In this document: in pieces, positions 56,348 to 63,284 of the stretch
Position numbering within the stretch: the first letter of the stretch is position 1
Layout: each line of letters opens with the position of its first letter
Assembly: GCF_900177795.1 (NCBI RefSeq)
Contig: NZ_FXWJ01000005.1
Location: 310,001 to 374,000 of the forward strand
From: Plantibacter elymi (nom. nud.)
GTDB lineage: Bacteria; Actinomycetota; Actinomycetes; Actinomycetales; Microbacteriaceae
Length of the DNA stretch: 64,000 nt
Direction: 5' to 3'
Notes under the pieces: generated by a model
Seen by the model: only the letters and a program-made list of their open reading frames with translations
Told to the model about the DNA's origin: nothing
The model's database searches: none
Translations under genes and position numbers: made by a program

Positions 56348-58360
56348 ATGACGCCCAGTGATGCAGCATCCGACCCGCAGATCGCCGCACTCCAGGCTGC
56401 CGCCGCCCACGCGCAGGCCGAGCTCGAAGCCGCCCAGGCGCAGGCGGCGCTCGCCGCAGCGAAGGTGAAGGCGGCCGAAGCGGCAGCGGCGCTCGCCGGG
56501 GCCGGGATCACCGCGTCGGGCGGGGCCACTGGGATGGTGTCACAGGTCGAGCCGGCGGCCTCCGATTCTGCGAGTGACGCAGCGGCCGCCGAGGCCCCGG
56601 CCGACGTCCCAACCGACGACGCGGTCGGTGCCGACACCAGCAGCACCGCCCCCAGCAGCAGCAGCGGCGACGGCGCCACCGGCACCGACGACCTCAGCGC
56701 CGACACCATCGGCCTGGGCCCGCTCGGCCTCGACGACGTGCTGAAGATCCGCGACGGCTACCTCGTGCACGGCCCGGCGCTCGAGATGGGTGCCCTGGTC
56801 AACGGGGAACCGGTGCCCGGGGTGCAGGTCCGCATCCCGCTCAGCGTCATGAACCGGCACGGGCTCGTCGCCGGCGCCACCGGGACCGGGAAGACCCGCA
56901 CCCTCCAGGGCCTCGTCGAGCAGCTCTCGGCCGCCGGTGTCCCCGTGTTCGCCGCGGACATCAAGGGTGACCTCTCGGGCATCGCGACCCCGGGGGAGTC
57001 GAACGAGAAGCTCCTCGACCGCACCCGCGGCATCGGCCAGGACTGGACGCCGGCGGCCACCCCGACGGAGTACTTCGCGCTCGGCGGCGTCGGCAAGGGC
57101 GTCCCGATCCGAGCCACCATCGCCGCCTTCGGCCCGCTGCTGCTGAGCAAGGTCCTCGGCCTCAACGCCACACAGGAGTCCAGCCTCGGTCTCGTCTTCC
57201 ACTACGCCGACAAGGCGGGCCTGCCGCTCCTCGACCTGAGCGACCTGCGCGCGGTCCTCACCTACCTCGCGAGCGACGACGGCAAGGGTGAGCTGCAGGA
57301 GCTCGGCGGGCTGTCGGGCGCCACCGTCGGGGTGATCCTGCGGGAACTCATCACCTTCGCCGACCAGGGCGCCGACGTCTTCTTCGGCGAACCCGAGATC
57401 GACACCGCCGACTTCATCCGCCTCGACCCGAGTGGCAAAGGCATCGTCAGCCTGCTCGAGGTGCCGGGCGTCCAGAACCAGCCGGCCCTCTACTCGACGT
57501 TCCTCATGTGGTTGCTCGCCGACCTCTTCAACACCCTCCCCGAGGTGGGCGACCCCGAGAAGCCGAAGCTCGTGTTCTTCTTCGACGAGGCGCACCTGCT
57601 GTTCCGCGACGCGTCGAAGGACTTCCTCGCGCAGATCACGCAGACGGTCCGGCTCATCAGGTCGAAGGGTGTCGGGATCTTCTTCGTCACCCAGACACCG
57701 AAGGACGTCCCGGGCGAGGTGCTCGCGCAACTCGGTTCGCGCGTGCAGCACGCCCTCCGTGCGTTCACCCCGGATGACGCGAAAGCGCTCAAAGCGACGG
57801 TGTCGACCTACCCGACCTCCGGCTACGAGCTCGGCGAGGTCCTCACCTCCCTCGGCACCGGTGAGGCGGTCGTCACCGTGATGAACGAGAAGGGGGCGCC
57901 ATCGCCGGTCGCGTGGACGAGACTGCGGGCGCCGCAGGGACTCATGTCGCCCAGTGCCGACACCGCGATCGACGCGGCGATCGCGGCCTCACCGTTGCTC
58001 GCGCGGTACGGGACGCCCGTCGACCGTGAGTCGGCGAGGGAGATCCTGACGGCGAAGCTCGAGGAGGCGAACCAAGCCGCCCTCGCCGCCGAGGCCGAAC
58101 TCGAGCGGCAGCGCATCGCGGCGGAACTCGCGAAGCAGCAGGCCGCCGCCGACAAGGCGCAGGCCGCGGCGCAGAAAAAGGCCGACGCCGAGTACGAACG
58201 GTTGCTCCGGAAGACCGCCGGCACGACCCGCCGGACGTCGACGAGGTCGTCGTCGACGTCGTCGAAGAGTCCGCTCGAGGAGATCCTCGGGTCGAAGGCG
58301 ACGCGGTCGATCCTCACCGGCGTCGTCGAGGGCATCTTCGGGACGCGTCGTCGCCGCTGA
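56348..58360 (+). CDS. HerA-like NTPase, DUF853 (YjgR) family
   Basis: A 670-residue P-loop NTPase. Residues 1-125 form an Ala-rich coiled coil (about 5-55) and a low-complexity linker. The DUF853 core follows, with Walker A GATGTGKT (about 176-183), Walker B FFFDEAH (about 410-416) and the arginine-finger-containing FFVTQTPKD. A second coiled coil (about 565-625) and a basic Ser/Thr tail end the protein. The family is related to HerA/FtsK motors, but its role in bacteria is undefined. ATG 56348 follows TAGGCT by 6 bases. It stands alone, followed by a 19-bp repeat array. Confidence 0.91.
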   Translation: MTPSDAASDPQIAALQAAAAHAQAELEAAQAQAALAAAKVKAAEAAAALAGAGITASGGATGMVSQVEPAASDSASDAAAAEAPADVPTDDAVGADTSSTAPSSSSGDGATGTDDLSADTIGLGPLGLDDVLKIRDGYLVHGPALEMGALVNGEPVPGVQVRIPLSVMNRHGLVAGATGTGKTRTLQGLVEQLSAAGVPVFAADIKGDLSGIATPGESNEKLLDRTRGIGQDWTPAATPTEYFALGGVGKGVPIRATIAAFGPLLLSKVLGLNATQESSLGLVFHYADKAGLPLLDLSDLRAVLTYLASDDGKGELQELGGLSGATVGVILRELITFADQGADVFFGEPEIDTADFIRLDPSGKGIVSLLEVPGVQNQPALYSTFLMWLLADLFNTLPEVGDPEKPKLVFFFDEAHLLFRDASKDFLAQITQTVRLIRSKGVGIFFVTQTPKDVPGEVLAQLGSRVQHALRAFTPDDAKALKATVSTYPTSGYELGEVLTSLGTGEAVVTVMNEKGAPSPVAWTRLRAPQGLMSPSADTAIDAAIAASPLLARYGTPVDRESAREILTAKLEEANQAALAAEAELERQRIAAELAKQQAAADKAQAAAQKKADAEYERLLRKTAGTTRRTSTRSSSTSSKSPLEEILGSKATRSILTGVVEGIFGTRRRR

Positions 58361-58389
58361 GCTGCTGCGTTACCCGAGCGGTGTCCCGT

Positions 58390-58620
58390 TCCCTGAGTGG
58401 AGTCCCGGTCCCAGAAGGTTCCCCCGTTCCCTGAGCGGTTTCCCGGTCCCTGAGCGGTTCCCCGTCCCCTGGGCGGTTCCCCGTACCCTGAGCGGTTCCC
58501 CGTACCCTGAGCGGTTCCCCGTACCCTGAGCGGTTCCCCGTACCCTGAGCGGTTCCCCGTACCCTGAGCGGTTCCCCGGTCCCTGAGCGGTTCCCCGGTC
58601 CCTGAGCTTGTCGAAGGGCG
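58390..58620. repeat. 19-bp tandem repeat array, ten units
   Basis: From 58431 to 58620 the unit CTGAGCGGTTCCCCGTACC recurs exactly every 19 bp, ten times, with a few changes (GTCCC or GGTCC for GTACC; CTGGGCGG once). The last unit changes into CCTGAGCTTGTCGAAGGGC, the family A core, so the array seems grown from one arm of that element. It fills the gap between the convergent NTPase and kinase genes. Less regular relatives occupy 58390-58430. Confidence 0.93.
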
Positions 58621-58625
58621 TGAAC

Positions 58626-59501
58626 CTACCGGAGGGCGTCCTCGGCGAGGCGACCGAGCTCGACGGTGGCCCGGGCGTCGTCGAGCAGCCCGTCCTGCAG
58701 CGACCACACGGCGGACAGCGCGGAGCGCGCGACCACCCACTCGAGGAGGACGGTTCGCGATAGGCCGAGCGATCGACTCACCAGCGCCACCCGCTCGGCG
58801 AACAGCCGCGGGCTCCGCGCCGTCGCGGGATCGGGGTTGCTGAACAGCGCTGTGGCGTCGAAGGCGCGGTGGCCGACGATGCCCTTGGGATCGATCGCCC
58901 GCCAGTCAGCGGGAGCGAACTCGAGCACGTTCATGTGGTGGAGGTCCCCGTGGAGCACGACGACGTCGGCGGGGGTCGTGGTGTCGAGCAGCCGACCGGC
59001 GAGCTCCCGCCCGCGCTCGAGGAAGGCGGCGCTCGCCGGATCACCGAGGAGGGTGCCGAGGGCCGATGCATCGTCGCTGAGCAGCTCGCGGAACCATCGG
59101 CGGAGCGTGGGGAGTTCGGCGATGACATCACCGGCATCGGTCGGCGTCGGGGCAGGGATCGCCGTGTGCAGGGTGTCGAGCACGGAGCACAGGATCGCGA
59201 CGGCTCCGAGGTCGTCGCCTGCGCGGGTCAGTGAGGCGAGATCGCGGCCGCCCGTCGCGCGTTCCAGGACGATCGCGTGGTCGTCGCCTGCGAACACCGC
59301 TGCACACCCGGCGCCGTCCCACGCCGCGAGCAGCTGGCCGCCGAGCGCCTCCTCGTGGACGAGCGGCACCTTGAGGATCGCCGGTCGTCCGTGGTGTGTC
59401 ACGGGGAGCAGCCGGCTCGACGGCGTCACGATGAGCTCGCCGTCGGGCACGAGCCGCCACTGCTTGACGGCCGCGTCGATGCTCCCTGGTCGCCATGTCA
59501 C
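58626..59501 (-). CDS. aminoglycoside/hydroxyurea phosphotransferase, APH(6) type
   Basis: A 291-residue kinase of the APH_6_hur family (streptomycin 6-kinase and hydroxyurea kinase). The catalytic loop LHGDLHHMNVL and the following AIDPKGIVGHRAFD with the metal-binding aspartate are characteristic, as is ATALFSNPD. GTG 59501 was chosen because TAGGCT (minus strand, 59509-59514) is 7 bases upstream; the frame is open beyond it only through repeat DNA. Members inactivate streptomycin, but many chromosomal ones have no tested activity. It stands alone between two repeat blocks. Confidence 0.85.
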   Translation of the reverse strand: MTWRPGSIDAAVKQWRLVPDGELIVTPSSRLLPVTHHGRPAILKVPLVHEEALGGQLLAAWDGAGCAAVFAGDDHAIVLERATGGRDLASLTRAGDDLGAVAILCSVLDTLHTAIPAPTPTDAGDVIAELPTLRRWFRELLSDDASALGTLLGDPASAAFLERGRELAGRLLDTTTPADVVVLHGDLHHMNVLEFAPADWRAIDPKGIVGHRAFDATALFSNPDPATARSPRLFAERVALVSRSLGLSRTVLLEWVVARSALSAVWSLQDGLLDDARATVELGRLAEDALR

Positions 59502-59532
59502 AGGACTCAGCCTAGGCAGCAACCCCTCGATC

Positions 59533-59820
59533 GCTGAGCGGCACTTCGGTCCCTGAGCCTGTCGAAGGGCCTCCGGACGACTGCTGCCCTTCGGTCCCTG
59601 GGCCGTAGCTCGGTCGGACCCGTGGTCGCGCTTCGGTCCCTGAGCCGCACCTCGATCGGTCCCTGAGCTTGTCGAAGGGCACACGGGTGGACACCGCCCT
59701 TCGACAGGCTCAGGGACCGGGATGGTGGTGGACGGGCACACGGAGGAACGTCGCCCTTCGACAAGCTCAGGGACCGGGAGGGTGGGGCTCAGGGACCGGG
59801 AGGGTGGGGCTCGGGGACCG
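59533..59820. repeat. family A repeat block with several hairpins
   Basis: At least four family A cores lie here: CCCTGAGCCTGTCGAAGGGC (59551), CCCTGAGCTTGTCGAAGGGC (59661), CCCTTCGACAGGCTCAGGGA (59697) and CCCTTCGACAAGCTCAGGGA (59754). The pair at 59661 and 59697 can form a hairpin. Partial copies (GGTCCCTGAGCC, GGGACCGGGAGGGTGGGGCT twice) surround them. The 343-bp gap between the divergent kinase and GNAT genes otherwise shows only their leaderless promoters at its ends. Confidence 0.88.
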
Positions 59821-59844
59821 GGGAACGCCGGTTAGGCTGGCGCG

Positions 59845-60447
59845 GTGACCGACATCCGCTCGTACCGACCGTCCGACCGCGCCGCCGTGGCGGCGATCTG
59901 CACCCGAACGGGCGACTCGGGGGCGGATGCGACCGGACAGTTCAGCACGGACGACCTTCTGCCCGACATCTATGCCGTGCCCTACGTCGAGCACGAGCCC
60001 GAGTTGGCGCTGCTCGTCGACGCCGGTGCGGGTCCGATCGGCTACATCCTGGGCACCGCGGACACGACCGCCTTCGACCGTTGGTTCGTCGAGCGCTGGT
60101 GGCCGACCGTCGAGGGGAAGTACGCGGCCTCTGCGGCCTCCGGTGCCGCCTCGGAGGCTGAACGCGGCATCGTCCGATCCGCGACCGACCGCGGCGGACT
60201 GGCCCCGGAACTCCTCGCGCAGTACCCGGCGCACCTGCACATCGACCTGCTGCCGGAGACGCAGGGGATGGGTGTCGGCAGACGGCTCATCGACGCGTTC
60301 TGCGGGCTCCTCGCGGAGCGCGGTGTCCCGGGCGTGCACCTCGGCGTCGGCGTCTCGAACACCGGGGCGCAGCAGTTCTACCAGCGGACGGGCTTCACCC
60401 GAGTGGAAGGCGACCCCGGGGCCCACTGGTACGCGAAGGCGCTCTGA
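59845..60447 (+). CDS. GNAT-family N-acetyltransferase
   Basis: A 200-residue acetyltransferase. The acetyl-CoA loop QGMGVGRRLIDAF (about 144-156) and C-terminal NTGAQQFYQRTGF are typical. An insertion of about 40 residues (RWFVERWWPTVEGKYAASA) between strands is characteristic of an O-GlcNAcase-associated or Mak3-like subgroup, though this is not decisive. GTG 59845 follows TAGGCT by 6 bases. It converges with the membrane-protein gene. The substrate is unknown. Confidence 0.88.
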   Translation: MTDIRSYRPSDRAAVAAICTRTGDSGADATGQFSTDDLLPDIYAVPYVEHEPELALLVDAGAGPIGYILGTADTTAFDRWFVERWWPTVEGKYAASAASGAASEAERGIVRSATDRGGLAPELLAQYPAHLHIDLLPETQGMGVGRRLIDAFCGLLAERGVPGVHLGVGVSNTGAQQFYQRTGFTRVEGDPGAHWYAKAL

Positions 60448-60496
60448 CCCGGGCTGCATCCCACCCGAGCCGGATCCCGCGCGGACCGACGGTACC

Positions 60497-60509
60497 CTCG
60501 CTCAGCGAG
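60497..60509. terminator. small hairpin between convergent genes
   Basis: CTCGCT and AGCGAG pair around a single C, followed by a 12-bp direct repeat GAGCAGTTCGGC (60509 and 60523). It is the only structure in the 72-bp gap between the GNAT and membrane-protein genes. A weak terminator is possible. Confidence 0.4.
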
Positions 60510-60519
60510 AGCAGTTCGG

Positions 60520-61098
60520 CTAGAGCAGTTCGGCGCGTGCCCAGCGCAGCCGCTCGAGCGGGGTGAGCAGGTCGGGGTGGTCTTCGCGGAGGTCGTCGAG
60601 CGAGACCGGCTGTCGAGGTCGCTCCACCGGGCCGTCGTAGGCGGCGACGACGGCCGCGATGCTGTCCGTGCTCCATCGGTTGCTGCGCATGCGCAGGAGT
60701 GGTCGGTTCTCGGAGTCACAGACGAAGAACTGCGAGCTCGCTTGCAACCCCCGACCCCGGAACTCGAAGAGCAGGCTGCGGCCGATCGCCTCCCGCGGAA
60801 CGAACCGCTGCCGCCCGACGATGGGCTGCTCGATGAACCCGTCACGACACACGACGATGCGTTGGCGTCGAGACAGGACGGCGACGCCGAGCAGCACGAC
60901 CATGCCGATGATCCCGAGCGTGATGACCCACGTGCGTTCGACACTCGGGGTCGGGCCGACGAGCCAGAGTGAGACGCCCCAGACGGGGAGGACGACGATG
61001 GCAGCGCTCAGGACGGCGCTCCAGAGCACGCGCGGATGCGGTCTGACCGTCACCGGTTCGTCACCCCGTCGCACCACGCGCTCACCCCCGCAGATCAT
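60520..61098 (-). CDS. small membrane protein of unknown function, PH-domain-like
   Basis: A 192-residue protein with two spans near residues 24-48 and 56-75 (VLSAAIVVLPVWGVSLWLVG; TLGIIGMVVLLGVAVL). A cytoplasmic part of beta strands follows (QRIVVCRDGFIEQPIVGRQRF), resembling bacterial PH-like YdbT/YvbH membrane proteins. ATG 61098 has a weak binding site. It is divergent from the GntR gene. The function is unknown and the domain call is tentative. Confidence 0.65.
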   Translation of the reverse strand: MICGGERVVRRGDEPVTVRPHPRVLWSAVLSAAIVVLPVWGVSLWLVGPTPSVERTWVITLGIIGMVVLLGVAVLSRRQRIVVCRDGFIEQPIVGRQRFVPREAIGRSLLFEFRGRGLQASSQFFVCDSENRPLLRMRSNRWSTDSIAAVVAAYDGPVERPRQPVSLDDLREDHPDLLTPLERLRWARAELL

Positions 61099-61197
61099 CG
61101 TGGCCTGCTTTCAGTGGGCGGACAATCCGCCATCTGGGGGACAAGTAGGACGAATACCCCACTCTTCGAGGCGGCTCGCCCGATTGCGCCGCTGCGC

Positions 61198-61233
61198 TTG
61201 ACTTCTCGGTCCGGCGATGTGCAATATATTGCA
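61198..61233 (+). promoter_or_regulatory. gntR-acdS promoter with palindromic operator
   Basis: TTGACT (61198-61203) and CAATAT (61222-61227) form a promoter with an 18-bp spacer. TGCAATATATTGCA (61220-61233) is a perfect 14-bp palindrome that covers the -10 box and the A of the start codon. FadR-type GntR proteins bind such sites, so autoregulation is very likely, with acdS co-controlled. Confidence 0.82.
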
Positions 61234-61901
61234 TGCCCGCTCCCGCTCAAGCCAACCCGCAGCGCCGAGCGCTCCTCCGCGACGACGTCTATCAGTCGCT
61301 GCGCAACGCGATCGTCGACGGGACGTTCATTCCGGGCGAGAAGCTCGTCGACACCGAACTCGAGCGCTGGCTCGGCGTGAGTCGCACACCCATCCGCGAA
61401 GCCGTCCTGCGTCTCGCCCGGAGCGGGCTCGTCATCGCGAAACCGGGACGGTCGACCGTCGTCGCCCCGCTCGACAGCCGCGCGACGCTGCAGGCTCAGG
61501 CGGTTGCCGCGGCCATGCACGAACTCGCGGTCCGCGAGGCGGTGCCGCACCTGAGTGCGGCCGACCTCGACCGCATGCGCGCGGCGAACCGCGACTTCGC
61601 AGCCGCGCTGCAACGTGACGACGCCGACGCCGCGCTCGCAGCGGACGACGCCTTCCATGCCGTGGCCGTGGACGTCGCCGGGAACCCGTTCATCCGGGAC
61701 GCGCTGGAGGCGGTCACCCCGCTGCTGCGCCGGATCGAACGGTTGCGGTTCTCCTCGGTCGCCGCGCGCGGGTCGATCGCGCAGCACGACGCCGTCATCG
61801 AGCGCTGTGCGGAGGGGGACGTCGACGCGGCGGCCGCGCTCGTCCGGGGCAACTGGACGACCCTCGCCGACCTCGTCCTCGCCCACCTCGACGAGGACTG
61901 A
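61233..61901 (+). CDS. GntR-family regulator (FadR/FCD type)
   Basis: A 222-residue regulator. The winged helix ([20 protein letters not shown]; then [12 protein letters not shown], about 49-60) is followed by an all-helical FCD domain whose metal ligands are an Asp and three His (DDAFHAVAV near 140, and [10 protein letters not shown] near 185). ATG 61233 is leaderless or nearly so. It lies 79 bp before acdS on the same strand. ACC deaminase genes in proteobacteria are usually controlled by an Lrp-type AcdR, so a GntR regulator here is a different solution. Confidence 0.9.
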   Translation: MPAPAQANPQRRALLRDDVYQSLRNAIVDGTFIPGEKLVDTELERWLGVSRTPIREAVLRLARSGLVIAKPGRSTVVAPLDSRATLQAQAVAAAMHELAVREAVPHLSAADLDRMRAANRDFAAALQRDDADAALAADDAFHAVAVDVAGNPFIRDALEAVTPLLRRIERLRFSSVAARGSIAQHDAVIERCAEGDVDAAAALVRGNWTTLADLVLAHLDED

Positions 61902-61980
61902 GCAGCGCCCACCACCCGACCCGTTCCCCGGCACCGATCGCCACCACTCAGCCGCACCACCGAGACCCAGGAGCCACCAC

Positions 61981-62991
61981 ATGTCCCTCAGCGACTTCTC
62001 CCGCTACCCGCTCACCTTCGGACCGAGTCCCGTCCACGAACTCAACCGCCTCACCGCGCACCTCGGTGGCGCGACGATCTGGGCCAAGCGCGAGGACGTC
62101 AACAGCGGTCTCGCCTATGGCGGCAACAAGACACGCAAACTGGAGTACCTCATCCCCGACGCGATCGCGCAGGGCGCCGACACGCTCGTGTCGATCGGTG
62201 GCTACCAGTCCAACCACACGCGTCAGGTCGCGGCGGTCGCGGCGAAGCTCGGGATGCAGGCAGTCCTCGTGCAGGAGAACTGGGTGGACTGGCCCGACTC
62301 CGTGAACGACCGGGTCGGCAACATCATGCTGTCGCGGATCATGGGGGCCGAGGTCCGTCTCGATCCCGCGGGCTTCGGCATCGGCTTCAAGTCGAGTTGG
62401 GAACGTGCCCTCGACGACGTGCGCGAACGCGGCGGCACCCCGTACGCGATCCCGGCCGGGGCGTCGGACCACCGGCTCGGTGGCCTGGGGTTCGCGAACT
62501 GGGCAGCCGAGGTCGAGCAGCAGGAGCGTGAACTCGGGGTGTTCTTCGACACCATCGTCGTCTGCAGCGTCACCGGGTCCACGCACGCCGGCATGATCGC
62601 CGGGTTCGCCGGGCAGGACCGACCGCGCCGGGTGATCGGCATCGACGCCTCGGCGAAGATCCAGGAGACCCGCGACCAAGTCGCGCGCATCGCCCGCAAC
62701 ACGGCGGAGCTCATCGGCCTCGAACGCGAGCTCCGCGACGACGAGATCACGGTGTTGGAGGGGTGGGCGGGCGACCTCTACGGGATCCCGGTCGAGTCGA
62801 CGATGGAGGCGATCCGCCTGACCGGTCGGCTCGAGGGCGTCATCATCGACCCGGTCTACGAGGGGAAGTCGATGGCGGGGCTCATCGACCTCGTGACGAG
62901 TGGTGACATCCCGGCGTCCAGCAACGTCCTCTACGCGCACCTCGGTGGGCAGCCGGCGATCAACGCCTACAGCGCCCTCTTCCGCGACTGA
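61981..62991 (+). CDS. acdS: 1-aminocyclopropane-1-carboxylate (ACC) deaminase
   Basis: A 336-residue PLP enzyme that cleaves ACC, the plant ethylene precursor, to ammonia and 2-oxobutanoate. The PLP lysine is K50 ([11 protein letters not shown]), the acid/base residues are S77 ([12 protein letters not shown]) and Y293, and the two residues that separate ACC deaminase from D-cysteine desulfhydrase, E294 (DPVYEGKSM) and L321 (YAHLGGQPA), are those of a true deaminase. Numbers are one less than in the Pseudomonas enzyme. CAGGAG lies 8 bases before ATG 61981. It suggests life in contact with plants. Confidence 0.95.
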   Translation: MSLSDFSRYPLTFGPSPVHELNRLTAHLGGATIWAKREDVNSGLAYGGNKTRKLEYLIPDAIAQGADTLVSIGGYQSNHTRQVAAVAAKLGMQAVLVQENWVDWPDSVNDRVGNIMLSRIMGAEVRLDPAGFGIGFKSSWERALDDVRERGGTPYAIPAGASDHRLGGLGFANWAAEVEQQERELGVFFDTIVVCSVTGSTHAGMIAGFAGQDRPRRVIGIDASAKIQETRDQVARIARNTAELIGLERELRDDEITVLEGWAGDLYGIPVESTMEAIRLTGRLEGVIIDPVYEGKSMAGLIDLVTSGDIPASSNVLYAHLGGQPAINAYSALFRD

Positions 62992-63022
62992 GTCGGTGCC
63001 CGGTACCTCGCCCGAGTGGGGT

Positions 63023-63150
63023 GCCGGCGCGGTGCGCTGACGCGAACCTGAGGGAACCGGCGTGAGCGCGGGTCAGGCGACCGAGCGCGCCCCTCCGGAG
63101 ACCCACGCCCACGTCGATGACCCGCGCTCGCGTCAGCGCACCGCGCTGAC
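63023..63150. repeat. family D element, copy 5
   Basis: A 128-bp copy with GCCGGCGCGGTGCGCTGACG (63023) and CGTCAGCGCACCGCGCTGAC (63131-63150). The inner GTGAGCGCGGGTC, CCCCTCCGGAGACC and GACCCGCGCTCGCG match copy 3. It lies 31 bp after acdS and can fold into one long hairpin that would terminate it. Confidence 0.9.
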
Positions 63151-63239
63151 GCACTACCAGGGTCGATGGTCGGGGTCCAGGGGCGGGCGGCGGCGCGTGG
63201 CGGTGCGAGACTTGGACCTCCACGACGCGAGGAGGTCGC

Positions 63240-63284
63240 ATGCGCGCACCGATGGAACCCCGACACCAGACGCGGATCGCATGA
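63240..63284 (+). CDS. possible 14-codon leader frame before the acyl-CoA dehydrogenase-like gene
   Basis: ATG 63240 is preceded by GAGGAGG (63229-63235) with 4-base spacing, the only good binding site in this stretch. It opens a frame of 14 codons (MRAPMEPRHQTRIA) whose TGA overlaps ATG 63281 of the next gene as ATGA. It could drive translation of that gene by coupling. Alternatively, the true start of the downstream gene is upstream, at GTG 63203, and this frame is chance. Confidence 0.3.
   Translation: MRAPMEPRHQTRIA

Noticed and set aside
58431-58620. Possible CRISPR array
   Set aside because: The repeats are directly adjacent with a constant 19-bp period and no spacers, and there are no cas genes.
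57823-58740. Minus-strand frame through the 19-bp array (GNRSGYGEPLR repeats)
   Set aside because: The repetitive peptide is a by-product of the DNA array, since 19 bp shifts frame each unit. It overlaps two real genes and has no start signal.
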